Of a stretch of DNA of 64,000 bases, positions 52,222 to 60,900 are shown one piece after another. A program made the position numbers and the translations under genes. How positions within the stretch are numbered: the first letter of the stretch is position 1; every line of letters starts with the position of its first letter. The notes beneath the pieces are model-generated. The model saw only the letters and a list, made by a program, of their open reading frames with translations, did no database searches and was not told the DNA's origin. This DNA is from an uncultured Bacilli bacterium (GTDB taxonomy: Bacteria; Bacillota_I; Bacilli_A; RF39; UBA660), in contig CAKPMY010000005.1 of the NCBI GenBank assembly GCA_934168245.1, forward strand, positions 23,656-87,655, written 5' to 3'.

Positions 52222-53088
52222 CTTTACATCCAATCTATCAAAAGTAATATTACCAAAATAGCCATTCTTTAAATCCCTAATAATAATATTAGATACCTTA
52301 TCATAGTCCGCAACTCCACCCCTAGATAAAGCCCCACGTCTTTTCGCAATAGTATCATACACTTCGATTAAATCTTCATCTAACTCTACTACTCCATATC
52401 TTTCTTCTAATCTTTCTGGATATAATTCATAAAGTTTTCTTAATATAAATACTGCAATCGCATCTGGATTTAATATTTCTTCTTTTATTGAAGATAAACA
52501 CGCAAGTATATGTGCTGCTTCTTGATCTTCCATCTTAGGCCATAATATACCAGGAGAATCCAAAAGTTCTACATCTTTATTAATTCTAATCCAACTAAGA
52601 CTCTTCGTAAATCCAGGAGTATCACCAACTCCTGCTGATTTCTTACCAACTAATCTATTTATTAAAGTACTCTTACCAGCATTAGGAACACCTACTATCA
52701 AGGCTCTAGCCGCTCTAGGCTTCATCCCCTTACTTTCACGTTTCTCATTCTCTATATCCATTATCTCTTTAGTATAATCAAGAATCTTTTTAACATTTAA
52801 CCCACTCATCAAGTCAACTGCTACGACTTTATAACCTAAACCTTCATAATACTTAATAATCTTATCAGTCTCAGCCTTATCACATAAATCATATTTAGTC
52901 ATAACTAATATTCTAGGCTTATCTTTAATTAACTCATCTATATCAACAATCTTAGATGATAACGGCATTCTAGCATCAACAACCTCATAAACAACATCTA
53001 TTAAATTAAGTTTTTCTATAATTTCACGTTTAGTCTTAGCCATATGACCTGGATACCAGTTAATATTTGTTTTATTTTCATTATTCAT
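52216..53088 (-). CDS. rbgA: Ribosome biogenesis GTPase RbgA (YlqF)
   Basis: The 290-residue circularly permuted GTPase matures the 50S subunit. The N-terminal WYPGHMAKTKREI is typical. G4 (TKYDLCD) comes before G1 (GVPNAGKSTLINRL) and G3 (DSPG), and the C-terminal ANTAR-like helix region follows. The ATG at 53088 follows AGGTG at 6 nt; the earlier in-frame GTG is inside that site. It is 18 nt downstream of the accessory HAD gene, marking the border between core genes and the accessory region. Confidence 0.94.
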   Translation of the reverse strand: MNNENKTNINWYPGHMAKTKREIIEKLNLIDVVYEVVDARMPLSSKIVDIDELIKDKPRILVMTKYDLCDKAETDKIIKYYEGLGYKVVAVDLMSGLNVKKILDYTKEIMDIENEKRESKGMKPRAARALIVGVPNAGKSTLINRLVGKKSAGVGDTPGFTKSLSWIRINKDVELLDSPGILWPKMEDQEAAHILACLSSIKEEILNPDAIAVFILRKLYELYPERLEERYGVVELDEDLIEVYDTIAKRRGALSRGGVADYDKVSNIIIRDLKNGYFGNITFDRLDVKK

Positions 53089-53106
53089 TATTTTCACCTA
53101 CTTTAT

Positions 53107-53610
53107 TTACTTTTCTATCAACGAATCAACATCACCAGGCAATAATGCATTTATTCCTATCTTATCAAAGTCAATAATGTTTTCTTCAATATCATCTACA
53201 AATAATACTTCACTTAAATTACAATTGTTAGCCTTGCTAATTATTTTTACTGCATCTATTTTTAATTGCTGATTTCTTGTTGAAATAACTTCTATATCGT
53301 TTCCGTAATATTTATGAACAAAATATTCTTTTGCTCTCAAATGAAATGAAAATTTCATTCCAGATACACAATATATTTTAACATTATTTTTTCTTAAAAT
53401 ATTAATTAGTTTAAATATAGATTCTGACATATTACATGGTTCGATTATTTCATAAAATTTTTCAGGCGCTAAATATGCATTCAAATAATAGTTTTGTAAC
53501 TTTTCTTCGGATTCATTACGATGTTTTTGATAATCCTTATCTTTATGAATTGCAAGTGTATCATCAAAATCAAAAATTGCCACTTTAATATTGCTTAAAT
53601 TAATTTTCAT
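53107..53610 (-). CDS. HAD superfamily hydrolase next to RhuM
   Basis: The 167-residue protein has HAD motif I DFDDTLAIHKD, motif II serine in YCVSGMK, a conserved lysine (LKIDAVKII) and motif III/IV VLFVDDIEENI. It is a small phosphatase of unknown substrate. It overlaps the 3' end of the rhuM gene by 11 nt, so it is co-translated with it and probably came with the accessory region. Confidence 0.75.
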   Translation of the reverse strand: MKINLSNIKVAIFDFDDTLAIHKDKDYQKHRNESEEKLQNYYLNAYLAPEKFYEIIEPCNMSESIFKLINILRKNNVKIYCVSGMKFSFHLRAKEYFVHKYYGNDIEVISTRNQQLKIDAVKIISKANNCNLSEVLFVDDIEENIIDFDKIGINALLPGDVDSLIEK

Positions 53611-54643
53611 TTATTTCATCTCCTACATAATCTTCTGTTTCTTCTAATAATAAATCAAAATCCGATTTATATAATCTATCTTGTTTTACTCTATATTTTT
53701 CGAATTCTGTTAAGGCCTTATCGCAAGCAATTTCATGTGATATTTTTCCAACATCTTTTAATATATCTAAATCATCTGCAAGTAAAAACTTATCTATTCT
53801 TGTAGACCAATCTTCCATAGTCATTGGAATATGTCTTTTTGCTCTATTTTCTGCTAAATCTAAAAATGCAGATACTATTAGTTCTAAACTTTCTAGTTCT
53901 TCCTTAGATAAATAATTTTTAGCTATAACAACATCTGTTTCTAATATTTTCCCATTTGGTGAATTTTTCCAAGAAGTAAGCCCCATATGTTTATTTTCTG
54001 AATTTGCTCTGCTATATATAATTTCAGCAGCCGTTTGATGTGATACCGCAAAGTGCATTTTATTTTGAACCTTTTTAAAAAATTTAATTGTTGTAGGAGA
54101 CTTTTTGTCATAATCAACACTTGTTGCATAAATATCAGTAACTTTTTGATAAAATCGCCTTTCGGATAATCTTATTTCTCTTATTTCTGCAAGCAAGGAC
54201 TCATAATAGTCTTCATCAAAGAATGCTCCATTTGCCATCCTCTTTTTATCTATTATATAACCTTTTTTTGAAAATTCTTTTAATATATAAGTTGCCCATC
54301 TTCTAAATTGTATAGCTCTATCTGAATTTGTTCTATAACCTACTGAAATAACCATATCTAAGTTATAATACAATACATTTCTAGTAATCTTTCTATTACC
54401 CTCTTTTTGAACTAGTGCATAATTTGCACTAGTTGAATTCTCATTTAATTCAAGTTCGGAATATATATTTTTAATATGCTTAGTAACTACTGTTCTGTCC
54501 ACATTAAAAAGTTCTCCAATAGCTTTCTGTGTTAACCATAAATCACCATCTTCAAATCTAACTTGAATTCCTTTACCATGTGTTTGTCTTTCAAATATCA
54601 AAAATTCTGCACTGCTGCTTCTTATAATTAAATCTTTTGCCAA
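53600..54643 (-). CDS. rhuM: RhuM family protein
   Basis: The protein of about 347 residues matches the RhuM virulence family (PF13310): an N-terminal winged-helix-like part (GDLWLTQKAIGELFNVDRTVVTKHI), RNVLYYNLDMVISVGYRTNSDRA, FRRWATYILKEF, and the C-terminal block QNKMHFAVSHQTAAEIIYSRA. RhuM genes lie on Salmonella pathogenicity islands and other genomic islands; function is unknown, and toxin or phage-related roles have been suggested. I start at the TTG at 54643 because AGGAG is 9 nt upstream and MAKDLIIRSSSAEF fits the family N-terminus. Two decayed copies follow upstream. Confidence 0.8.
   Translation of the reverse strand: MAKDLIIRSSSAEFLIFERQTHGKGIQVRFEDGDLWLTQKAIGELFNVDRTVVTKHIKNIYSELELNENSTSANYALVQKEGNRKITRNVLYYNLDMVISVGYRTNSDRAIQFRRWATYILKEFSKKGYIIDKKRMANGAFFDEDYYESLLAEIREIRLSERRFYQKVTDIYATSVDYDKKSPTTIKFFKKVQNKMHFAVSHQTAAEIIYSRANSENKHMGLTSWKNSPNGKILETDVVIAKNYLSKEELESLELIVSAFLDLAENRAKRHIPMTMEDWSTRIDKFLLADDLDILKDVGKISHEIACDKALTEFEKYRVKQDRLYKSDFDLLLEETEDYVGDEINEN
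53904..54030. repeat. RhuM segment duplicated at 55319-55450
   Basis: The DNA beginning TTAGATAAATAATTTTTAGC inside rhuM recurs nearly identically at 55319 for about 75 bp and then with growing divergence to about 55450. This marks a recent partial duplication of the rhuM coding region. Confidence 0.75.
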
Positions 54644-54793
54644 ATTTATCATCTCCTGCATTCAAAATTTTAGTTTTCCATAAATCTGTATATACCAGTT
54701 AATACTCGTTGATGGTAAACTTTTTGACTATCATTATTTTTCTCTTCTACTCTGATTTTTCTTTTTTGGTACATATCCATTTTAATCATTTCC

Positions 54794-55268
54794 TTATTCA
54801 TTACCATTATTTTCATCTAAGTATTTATTATAAAATTCATCCATTGAAGAAATATATTTTTGATCTTGTATAACTCTAAATTTTTCATATTCTTTTTCTG
54901 CTTTTTCTACTGCTTCTTTATGAGAAATACTACCACTATTATTTAATACTTCTTTTCTTCTAAATCTTAATAAATCATCAGTTGCATCTATCCAATCTTG
55001 CATTGTCATTACATGTCTTTGTTTTGCTTCATATTCAGCAAATACTAAAAACATATTTGTTAAATCTTTTAAATTATTCATTTCTTCTTCGTTTAAATAA
55101 TTCTTCTCAACAACGACATCGTATCTATATATTAAACATTCAAGAAAATTTTTCCAATTAGTTAGTCCATATGCTCTTTTTCTGAATTTACTCTATTATA
55201 TATTAATTCGGCAGCAGTATGTCCACTTATAGCATAATGTAACTTATATAGTTGTGTTATATTTTTTT
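54794..55268 (-). pseudogene. Second RhuM copy, frameshifted remnant
   Basis: The open part (54794-55081) encodes 95 residues of a RhuM C-terminus (MTMQDWIDATDDLLRF, KAEKEYEKFRV). Coding similarity runs on upstream without a start. Reading AYGLTNW in one frame and YAISGHTAAELIYNRVNSE in another shows a one-base deletion near 55167, where GG replaces the GGG expected from the intact copy. A further frame change lies near 55260. The N-terminal two-thirds are missing. It is a decayed second rhuM, diverged from the intact copy. The short frame could still be translated, but no ribosome site supports it. Confidence 0.75.
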
Positions 55269-55312
55269 CCATCTTCGGCAGTTAACGAGCATTTCTCGGT
55301 AACTGATTTTTT

Positions 55313-55445
55313 ATCCCTCTTTAGATAAATAATTTTTAGCTATAACAACATCTGTTTCCAATATTTCCCCATTTGGTGAATTTTTCCAAGCAACTAATCA
55401 CATATACTCATTTTCTAAATTGCCCCATTATATATTAATTCAACA
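55313..55445 (-). pseudogene. Third RhuM fragment
   Basis: On the minus strand this piece reads NSPNGEILETDVVIAKNYLS, almost the same as residues in the intact RhuM, but is flanked by stop codons and frameshifts and joins directly to the second remnant. DNA identity to 53904-54030 is very high in its first 75 bases. Confidence 0.75.
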
Positions 55446-55460
55446 TTTGTACTAACTAAT

Positions 55461-55922
55461 TTATTTTATTAGTCCACCATTACAATTTAATTCATAGATC
55501 AATTTATCATTTTTATAAATTCTTTCAATACCATTAAAACAATTAATATCGCCATTTATTTCAAAAGTATATTTATATTCACCATTAATGAATTCTCTAG
55601 GCCCCCTTACCGGAATTACAGCCTCATCTTTTCCAACATTCATTAAAGCAGGACGTAAAGCATTATCCATTGCTTCTTCGCCTAAACTCTCATCCAAAGT
55701 TACACCATAATAATTCATTGCCCAATAAGTTTGATTATCTACATAAACAACCTCTTCACCAATAAATCTTGTTCCTCCAAAATAAGTATCATGATAAATC
55801 ATATTATCTTTTTGATACTCATAATCTTTAGAATTTAATCGTGTATTTAATATTCTCTCAGCAGAACTATTAGCATATGTTTGTTTTTTTGCTTCTATTA
55901 AAAAATCTTCTATATTAATCAT
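55461..55922 (-). CDS. DUF5680 domain protein
   Basis: The 153-residue protein matches DUF5680: FLIEAKKQTYANSS near the N-terminus, then LNSKDYEYQ, YHDTYFGGTRFIGEEVVY and WAMNYYGVTL. The family is often found fused to or beside HTH regulators in Bacillota and has no known activity. No signal peptide or membrane helix is present. It lies in the accessory region between the RhuM remnants and the six-gene operon and has a gap of about 200 nt upstream. Confidence 0.75.
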   Translation of the reverse strand: MINIEDFLIEAKKQTYANSSAERILNTRLNSKDYEYQKDNMIYHDTYFGGTRFIGEEVVYVDNQTYWAMNYYGVTLDESLGEEAMDNALRPALMNVGKDEAVIPVRGPREFINGEYKYTFEINGDINCFNGIERIYKNDKLIYELNCNGGLIK

Positions 55923-56129
55923 TCTTCATACCTTCTTTCTTCTTTTCTATCAATTCTTTATGATAAGAAAAATTTGTATATTTATATCACTCTCTTCACA
56001 ATATTCTTTTATTTCATTAAAAAGTAATCACTATTTTTTTCATATATTTTACCATATATATAAAATAACTAATTATATTTTTTCTTAATATAATTTATAA
56101 TATAAAACAACTCATTCAAAATTATTACC
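55923..56129. other. AT-rich gap with a small gene remnant
   Basis: No intact gene is seen. On the minus strand a short stretch reads EIKEYCEESDINIQ and then continues in another frame as SYHKELIEKKKEGMK directly before the DUF5680 start, suggesting the frameshifted tail of a lost gene. The rest is AT-rich and featureless. Confidence 0.35.
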
Positions 56130-56702
56130 TTATCCATTTTGATTTTTACTATACATTTCTTTTCCATAATAAAGTGTCCTTAATTTATCAAGTCCTAAAA
56201 CATCATAATCAATATTAAATCCATATAAATTAAGTTCATCAATCAATTTTCTTCTTTGTATTTCTAAGTCAAATTGATAATAATCTTTATTATCATAATA
56301 TACTAATAGCCCTATATCTTCTATTTGTTGCAATTGTATTTTACTAGACATCCCATCTTTATAATAATGGTAATCATCTTTTACAGTGTCAAATACTTTT
56401 CTATATCCGAGCTTAAATAGTTTATGTTCAAATTGATCTAATTCAGTAGCAGAAACTTCTTTCTCTCTAAATTTATTATTAATTAAATTATTCTGTATTT
56501 TATAATTGCTGTCATTACAACTTCTTAATCTTATACATGCATTCTTCATCTGATTTTCTGACAATTCATTTAAGTCTTGATTAGTATAATAAATATCATG
56601 AGTCCTCACTTTGTAATCATTTACTAATCCTTTACTTCTCAACAACGCATCATAATATTCAAAATCTCTATCTAATTTTACTCCTATCTCTACAATTTCC
56701 AC
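56130..56702 (-). CDS. CYTH-like protein (possible triphosphate-binding)
   Basis: The 190-residue protein resembles the CYTH/CyaB superfamily of triphosphate tunnel enzymes. The N-terminus VEIGVKL is an imperfect ExExK signature, followed by HDIYYTNQDLNEL, ACIRLRS, a REKEV strand, GYRKVFDTVKDDYHYY and a late FDLEIQRR strand. CYTH enzymes act on organic or inorganic triphosphates or make cAMP; the changed signature makes activity uncertain. It is the last gene of a tight six-gene run and follows dinD by 23 nt. Confidence 0.55.
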   Translation of the reverse strand: MEIVEIGVKLDRDFEYYDALLRSKGLVNDYKVRTHDIYYTNQDLNELSENQMKNACIRLRSCNDSNYKIQNNLINNKFREKEVSATELDQFEHKLFKLGYRKVFDTVKDDYHYYKDGMSSKIQLQQIEDIGLLVYYDNKDYYQFDLEIQRRKLIDELNLYGFNIDYDVLGLDKLRTLYYGKEMYSKNQNG

Positions 56703-56725
56703 TTTTTCTCCTTCTCAGATTACAC

Positions 56726-57580
56726 CTAATTCTCTAGTTCTATTTCTTCTAATGCCAAATCTTCTAACTGTTTTCTTTCTCTTTCAAGTTCTTTAAGACT
56801 CTTTTCAGGTGTAGGCATTTCTTCTGGCATCATACCACCAATATCAGCAATTGCCTTTCTTACTTTCTTACCAACTTCATAATGTACATCTTTCGCTTTA
56901 TTTTCTCCTTGAACTTTATCTCTTAAAAGTTTTTGTTTAGTTTGATTTATTCTAAATAGATTAGCAACCAACTCATCTTCATTCATATTATCTAAAATAT
57001 CTTCACGATAACGTAACTTTTTTCTTTTAAATATATCATCCGCAGTCTCTCCATTATATAATCCCTTATATCCAGCATTATGAAATTCTGCCATATTTTT
57101 AACACCAGCCGCAGCCGCAACTTTTTGAAGTGTATAATTACCTCTTCTTGTTAATTTTCTTTGATAAAATCTCTTATCATCATCTGATAATAAATCATAC
57201 TCTTGTTCCGTTATTTCTTGTTTTCTAGTCTGAAACGCAAAATAAGTTTGACCTAAGGCAACAACCTTTTTTCTAGAATCAGCATTTTGAACTATCAAAT
57301 AGCAGGCATATCTAGATAACCTATAATCAGACTGTTTCCTTTTTGCTCCTGATCCTATTTCCACCATTTTGGCCATCTCGACAAAATGGTCATATATATT
57401 AACACCACTATTATTACAAGCATCTTTTGCCTTTTCTATTACACAAAAAAACTTTCTCCATTCTTTATATTCTAACACTTTTTGTAATTCACGTGCTGAC
57501 CAAAACTCATTACCTTTTTCATCTATATTCTTTATATTTTCAAAAATAGTAGTAGTATATTTATTTTCAATTTCAACCAT
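56726..57580 (-). CDS. dinD: DNA damage-inducible protein D (DinD-like, Bro-N domain)
   Basis: The 284-residue protein matches DinD: a Bro-N-like N-terminus (FWSARELQKVLEYKEWRKF, DHFVEMAKMVEIGSGAKR, DYRLSRYACYLIVQNADS) followed by a helical C-terminal region. Escherichia coli DinD (OrfJ) is SOS-induced and inhibits RecA filament activity; similar genes are common on phages and islands. No LexA box is seen directly upstream; the gene follows the deoxyribosyltransferase gene by 18 nt, so control comes from the operon promoter. GGGGGG-type ribosome site precedes the ATG. Confidence 0.85.
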   Translation of the reverse strand: MVEIENKYTTTIFENIKNIDEKGNEFWSARELQKVLEYKEWRKFFCVIEKAKDACNNSGVNIYDHFVEMAKMVEIGSGAKRKQSDYRLSRYACYLIVQNADSRKKVVALGQTYFAFQTRKQEITEQEYDLLSDDDKRFYQRKLTRRGNYTLQKVAAAAGVKNMAEFHNAGYKGLYNGETADDIFKRKKLRYREDILDNMNEDELVANLFRINQTKQKLLRDKVQGENKAKDVHYEVGKKVRKAIADIGGMMPEEMPTPEKSLKELERERKQLEDLALEEIELEN

Positions 57581-57598
57581 TAAATCCCCCCTCTGTAG

Positions 57599-58123
57599 TT
57601 ATATTTTTTCCAATATTTTTCTATCATCTAATGGCAATATTTTGACCATTTTTCCATCATATAATTCATCTGCCAAAGAAATAGCCTTCTCTAATAATTC
57701 ATCTAAATTATTAACTGGCTTCATACCATAATCCTCTTCATATAACCAATCTAAATATTTTATCTTTTCTGCATCATCTGGACGTCCATATATAATTTTC
57801 CCAGAATGCATCCAATACCCAAATTCTACATTAGTTGTTAAAGCCGGCATATCTGGAAAACTTCTAGGTATCCAAAACAAAATAGTAGTAGCCTCTGTTA
57901 AAGCCTCTCTTTCCCAACTCACCTGATCAAGATAATCCATCTTAGGACTCCAAGTAGAATATTCTGGAACATAAACAACTCCTTCAAAACCTAATTCTTC
58001 TAACCTCTTACAAGCCTCTCCTCGCCAAGACTTTACTTTTTCACTTCTTGGTGTAGGTCCTGCTAAAAAAATTGATTTTTCGCCCTTTATAACTTCTTGA
58101 TCTGAATAGTTTATAACCATCAT
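57599..58123 (-). CDS. Nucleoside 2-deoxyribosyltransferase-like protein
   Basis: The 174-residue protein matches the Nuc_deoxyrib_tr family: IFLAGPTPRS at the N-terminus, the substrate segment WSPKMDYLDQVSWEREAL, ILFWIPRSF and the catalytic glutamate in TNVEFGYWMHSGK. The family swaps bases on deoxynucleosides or hydrolyses N-glycosidic bonds of nucleotides. Related folds (TIR/SLOG-like) act in signalling, but this one has the standard deoxyribosyltransferase pattern. The ATG at 58123 follows GGGAG. It is in the middle of the six-gene run. Confidence 0.8.
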   Translation of the reverse strand: MMVINYSDQEVIKGEKSIFLAGPTPRSEKVKSWRGEACKRLEELGFEGVVYVPEYSTWSPKMDYLDQVSWEREALTEATTILFWIPRSFPDMPALTTNVEFGYWMHSGKIIYGRPDDAEKIKYLDWLYEEDYGMKPVNNLDELLEKAISLADELYDGKMVKILPLDDRKILEKI

Positions 58124-58152
58124 CAAAACTCCCTTCTGTAATCAATCTTAAA

Positions 58153-58947
58153 TTATTTCTTATTATCTTTAGTACTATCTAGTAATTTCTTGAAAGAAAC
58201 ATCTCCTATACAAACAAGATCGAAATTATTTAAAAACGATTCTTTTCTTTCCTCAACTTTCTCATCTAGAAAACCAATTTTAATCGCCTTGTCCTTCTGA
58301 TTAAGCATATGAATATCCATAACATTATCTCCTAATAAGACTGGTGTTTTACCTTTTATTAAAGATTTTATCTTCTCTGGTAAAGATACTTCACTTTTAT
58401 TTAAAGAATGAATCAAATTATCATCTTCAACTCCTACAACCTTGTTATCTTCATATTTTAAAAAGTTAGAACAAATGAAAATATTAGGAAAATCACAATT
58501 TTCTCTGATTAAAAATTGTTTTATTATATTTCCTACTCCTGCAGAAATAACAATAACTGGTACTCCAAAATCGTTTAGTAATTGTAAAAACTCTCGTGCT
58601 CCATCTCTAAATGCCATTATACTTTTATTCTGTGCCGAATAATTAATCATCTCTTCCGTTATTCCATAATTAACAAGTGTTTCAATATTAACTCTATACC
58701 ATTCATTCATAACTTTAGTTTTTTCATCAATTGGTATATTATCATCAATCTCTATTGGATGATATTTTTTAAAAATTCTAATACATTCCTGAACAAACTC
58801 TTCCGAAACATTAGGATTCTTAAAAATACTTGCCCAAGAACTATCACTAGAACTAACTGTAAGAGTACCATCAAAATCTGTCACAATATAAATATCATTA
58901 AAATCTAAATTTTCAATTTCCTTCATTCCATTTTTACTTATAATCAT
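58153..58947 (-). CDS. UMPH-1-like pyrimidine 5'-nucleotidase (HAD)
   Basis: The 264-residue HAD enzyme resembles cytosolic 5'-nucleotidase III (UMPH-1). It has motif I VTDFDGTLT, KYHPIEIDDNIPIDEKTKVM and MNEWYRVN, FRDGAREFLQLL, motif II VIVISAGVGNII, and motif IV LLGDNVMDIHML. UMPH-1 enzymes are best known in eukaryotes, where they dephosphorylate CMP and UMP. The substrate here is inferred. It follows the metallophosphoesterase gene by 23 nt and precedes the deoxyribosyltransferase gene by 29 nt. Confidence 0.75.
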   Translation of the reverse strand: MIISKNGMKEIENLDFNDIYIVTDFDGTLTVSSSDSSWASIFKNPNVSEEFVQECIRIFKKYHPIEIDDNIPIDEKTKVMNEWYRVNIETLVNYGITEEMINYSAQNKSIMAFRDGAREFLQLLNDFGVPVIVISAGVGNIIKQFLIRENCDFPNIFICSNFLKYEDNKVVGVEDDNLIHSLNKSEVSLPEKIKSLIKGKTPVLLGDNVMDIHMLNQKDKAIKIGFLDEKVEERKESFLNNFDLVCIGDVSFKKLLDSTKDNKK

Positions 58948-58970
58948 CTTTTCACCTCAAAACTTCACTT

Positions 58971-59807
58971 CTAAATCTTATCCTTATCTATTCCTCTTAC
59001 AACAAAACTATCATAAATTTTTGCCATATTCCTATATTTTCCTTCTCTTAATTCTACACTATAAGAATCAAATTCTAAAATATCTTCCTTATTACTCAAT
59101 TCTTTTTCTATATCATAAGAAACATTTACTATCTCATAAGATATCTTATCAGAAATATCATGCGAATCTAAAACACCAGATAACACCAAGTAGTTCGCAA
59201 CAGTTGTATTTCTAACATCACCATCTTTTTCTTCATTTCTAAAAACATCAATCGCATTACCAACTGCTCCAGTATTAATAATACATCTATTATAAATTCT
59301 TTGAATAAAAGGTGTATGAATATGTCCATATATTAAAACATCTGCCTTCTCACTAGAAACAGTATTCTCACTTGGCAAAAACAAACTATAAAGTCTCTCT
59401 AATGTATCAACATTTCCAACAAACTTACTAATACCTTCCGGATGTGCATGCACCAATCTTACTAGTCTTCCACTCATATAAAACTCATAACAAAAATCTA
59501 ACCCTCTAAGATACTTTGCACTTTCTTCATTAATCTTACTTTTATTCCAAATAATTCTCTTTGCCTCTTCCTCAGACTTTTCACTTATATCAAGATCACT
59601 TGTAAAGTACTCATCACAATTTCCTTTAATAACAATTTCACAATTTTCTCTAATTAAATCAACACATTCCTGTTGATGTGTTCCCTTCGCAATTATATCA
59701 CCTAAACAATATATCTTTTCAATTTCTCTTTCTCTAATATCCTTAAGTACTTCTTTTAAAGCCTCCAAATTTCCATGAATATCAGAAATAATTGCTATCT
59801 TATCCAT
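58971..59807 (-). CDS. Metallophosphoesterase
   Basis: The 278-residue calcineurin-like phosphoesterase shows all metal-binding blocks: IISDIHGNLEAL, CLGDIIAKG, KGNCDEY, VHAHPEG and YGHIHTPF. It is close in layout to YfcE and ApaH-type enzymes that cut phosphodiesters or dinucleotide polyphosphates. A signal peptide is absent. It is the second gene of the six-gene run, 27 nt after the APH-like gene. The substrate is unknown. Confidence 0.85.
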   Translation of the reverse strand: MDKIAIISDIHGNLEALKEVLKDIREREIEKIYCLGDIIAKGTHQQECVDLIRENCEIVIKGNCDEYFTSDLDISEKSEEEAKRIIWNKSKINEESAKYLRGLDFCYEFYMSGRLVRLVHAHPEGISKFVGNVDTLERLYSLFLPSENTVSSEKADVLIYGHIHTPFIQRIYNRCIINTGAVGNAIDVFRNEEKDGDVRNTTVANYLVLSGVLDSHDISDKISYEIVNVSYDIEKELSNKEDILEFDSYSVELREGKYRNMAKIYDSFVVRGIDKDKI

Positions 59808-59834
59808 TACTCCACCTCTTAAAAAATTTATTTA

Positions 59835-60740
59835 TTAATCACCAACAACCACTCTAGCCGCTTTTAAAATATTATCCTTTAACTCCCCAATATGTGAATA
59901 TCCTATATATTGTTTTAAAAAATAAATCATTTCATAAATTGCTAATCGCTTATCCAAATTATCACTATGAACTAACTCCGGATAATACTTTTCAATATAT
60001 TTCATAATATTCTCATAGTCACTTAACTTCACATATTTTTCTGTCTCTTCACTGGCAAACTTCCAAGGCATTCTAACCATTCGATATAAAATATCTAATT
60101 CAAAATCTAAAGGAGCATAAATTGCTCTTTCAAAATCAATTAACTTAATCTTACCCTTACTATAAAAGATATTATCAAAATGTAAATCATTATGTATCAA
60201 AACAAATTTAGAAGACTCTAAATACTGATCAAATTTTTGATAAGCCGTATCAATAAGTTTTCTTTCTTCATTACTAAACAACTTCAACTTCTTTGCCTTT
60301 TCATATAGCGGAACAAATATATTTTTAGTTCTTAAAGTCCAATCATAAAAGTCCGAAGTATTACTATGAAACATTTTCATCGCACTACATAACTGTCTTA
60401 TAACATCTTCTCTTTGTACCTCATCAAAAGTATGCCATACATTATATAAAGAAACTCCCTCTATCTTTTCCATAACCTCATAATAATAAGGAACGATTCT
60501 TTTATCCATACTAGCATAATACAACCTAGGAATTAAATCATTATCTTTATTCTTCTGATAAAACTCAATCTCTTTCGCAAACTTCTCTTCATTACTACTA
60601 TTAGTACAAATCTTTACAACATACCTATTATTAACTATAAATATTGTATTTGTAAAACCGACATTAACTCTTTCTACTTCGGGATTATCACCAAATAATT
60701 CTTTATTAGAAAAAATAATATCATTTATAATGTTCTCCAT
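59835..60740 (-). CDS. APH-type small-molecule kinase
   Basis: The 301-residue protein has the aminoglycoside/choline kinase fold: NNRYVVKICT with the ATP-binding lysine, the catalytic loop HNDLHFDNIF, and LIDFERA with the metal-binding aspartate. Family members phosphorylate aminoglycosides, choline, ethanolamine, homoserine or nucleosides. Nothing shows an antibiotic as substrate. It is the first gene of the six-gene run, which suggests a nucleoside- or metabolite-linked role (inference). Confidence 0.8.
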   Translation of the reverse strand: MENIINDIIFSNKELFGDNPEVERVNVGFTNTIFIVNNRYVVKICTNSSNEEKFAKEIEFYQKNKDNDLIPRLYYASMDKRIVPYYYEVMEKIEGVSLYNVWHTFDEVQREDVIRQLCSAMKMFHSNTSDFYDWTLRTKNIFVPLYEKAKKLKLFSNEERKLIDTAYQKFDQYLESSKFVLIHNDLHFDNIFYSKGKIKLIDFERAIYAPLDFELDILYRMVRMPWKFASEETEKYVKLSDYENIMKYIEKYYPELVHSDNLDKRLAIYEMIYFLKQYIGYSHIGELKDNILKAARVVVGD

Positions 60741-60780
60741 TCACTATCAGTCCTCCATACATAAAGTTCCTCTATAAATT

Positions 60781-60786
60781 ATTATA
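60781..60786 (-). promoter_or_regulatory. -10 box for six-gene accessory operon
   Basis: A perfect TATAAT on the minus strand lies 40 nt upstream of the APH-like gene. The -35 region is weak. Confidence 0.4.
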
Positions 60787-60826
60787 CTAAAAATAATATC
60801 TTTTTCCTATCGAACAAATCAATATA

Positions 60827-60855
60827 AAGAAAAAAACATCAAAAAATTGATGTTT
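60827..60855 (-). terminator. Terminator after zinc peptidase gene
   Basis: AAACATCAA / TTGATGTTT is a 9-bp perfect stem with a TTTT loop followed by TTTTC on the minus strand; it isolates the six-gene operon from the gene before it. Confidence 0.8.
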
Positions 60856-60900
60856 ATACAAAAATACTAACTTTTCAACTCTAAAGATTCACACTAAACT

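Noticed and set aside
55268..55300. Inverted repeat CAGTTA(A)CGAG / CTCG(G)TAACTG read as a terminator
   Set aside because: It lies within decayed RhuM coding sequence at the junction of two remnants; no gene ends there, and the flanking T tract is short on the relevant strand.
59835..60740. Aminoglycoside resistance gene
   Set aside because: Only the general APH kinase fold is visible; context is nucleotide-related and no resistance-specific signature was recognised.
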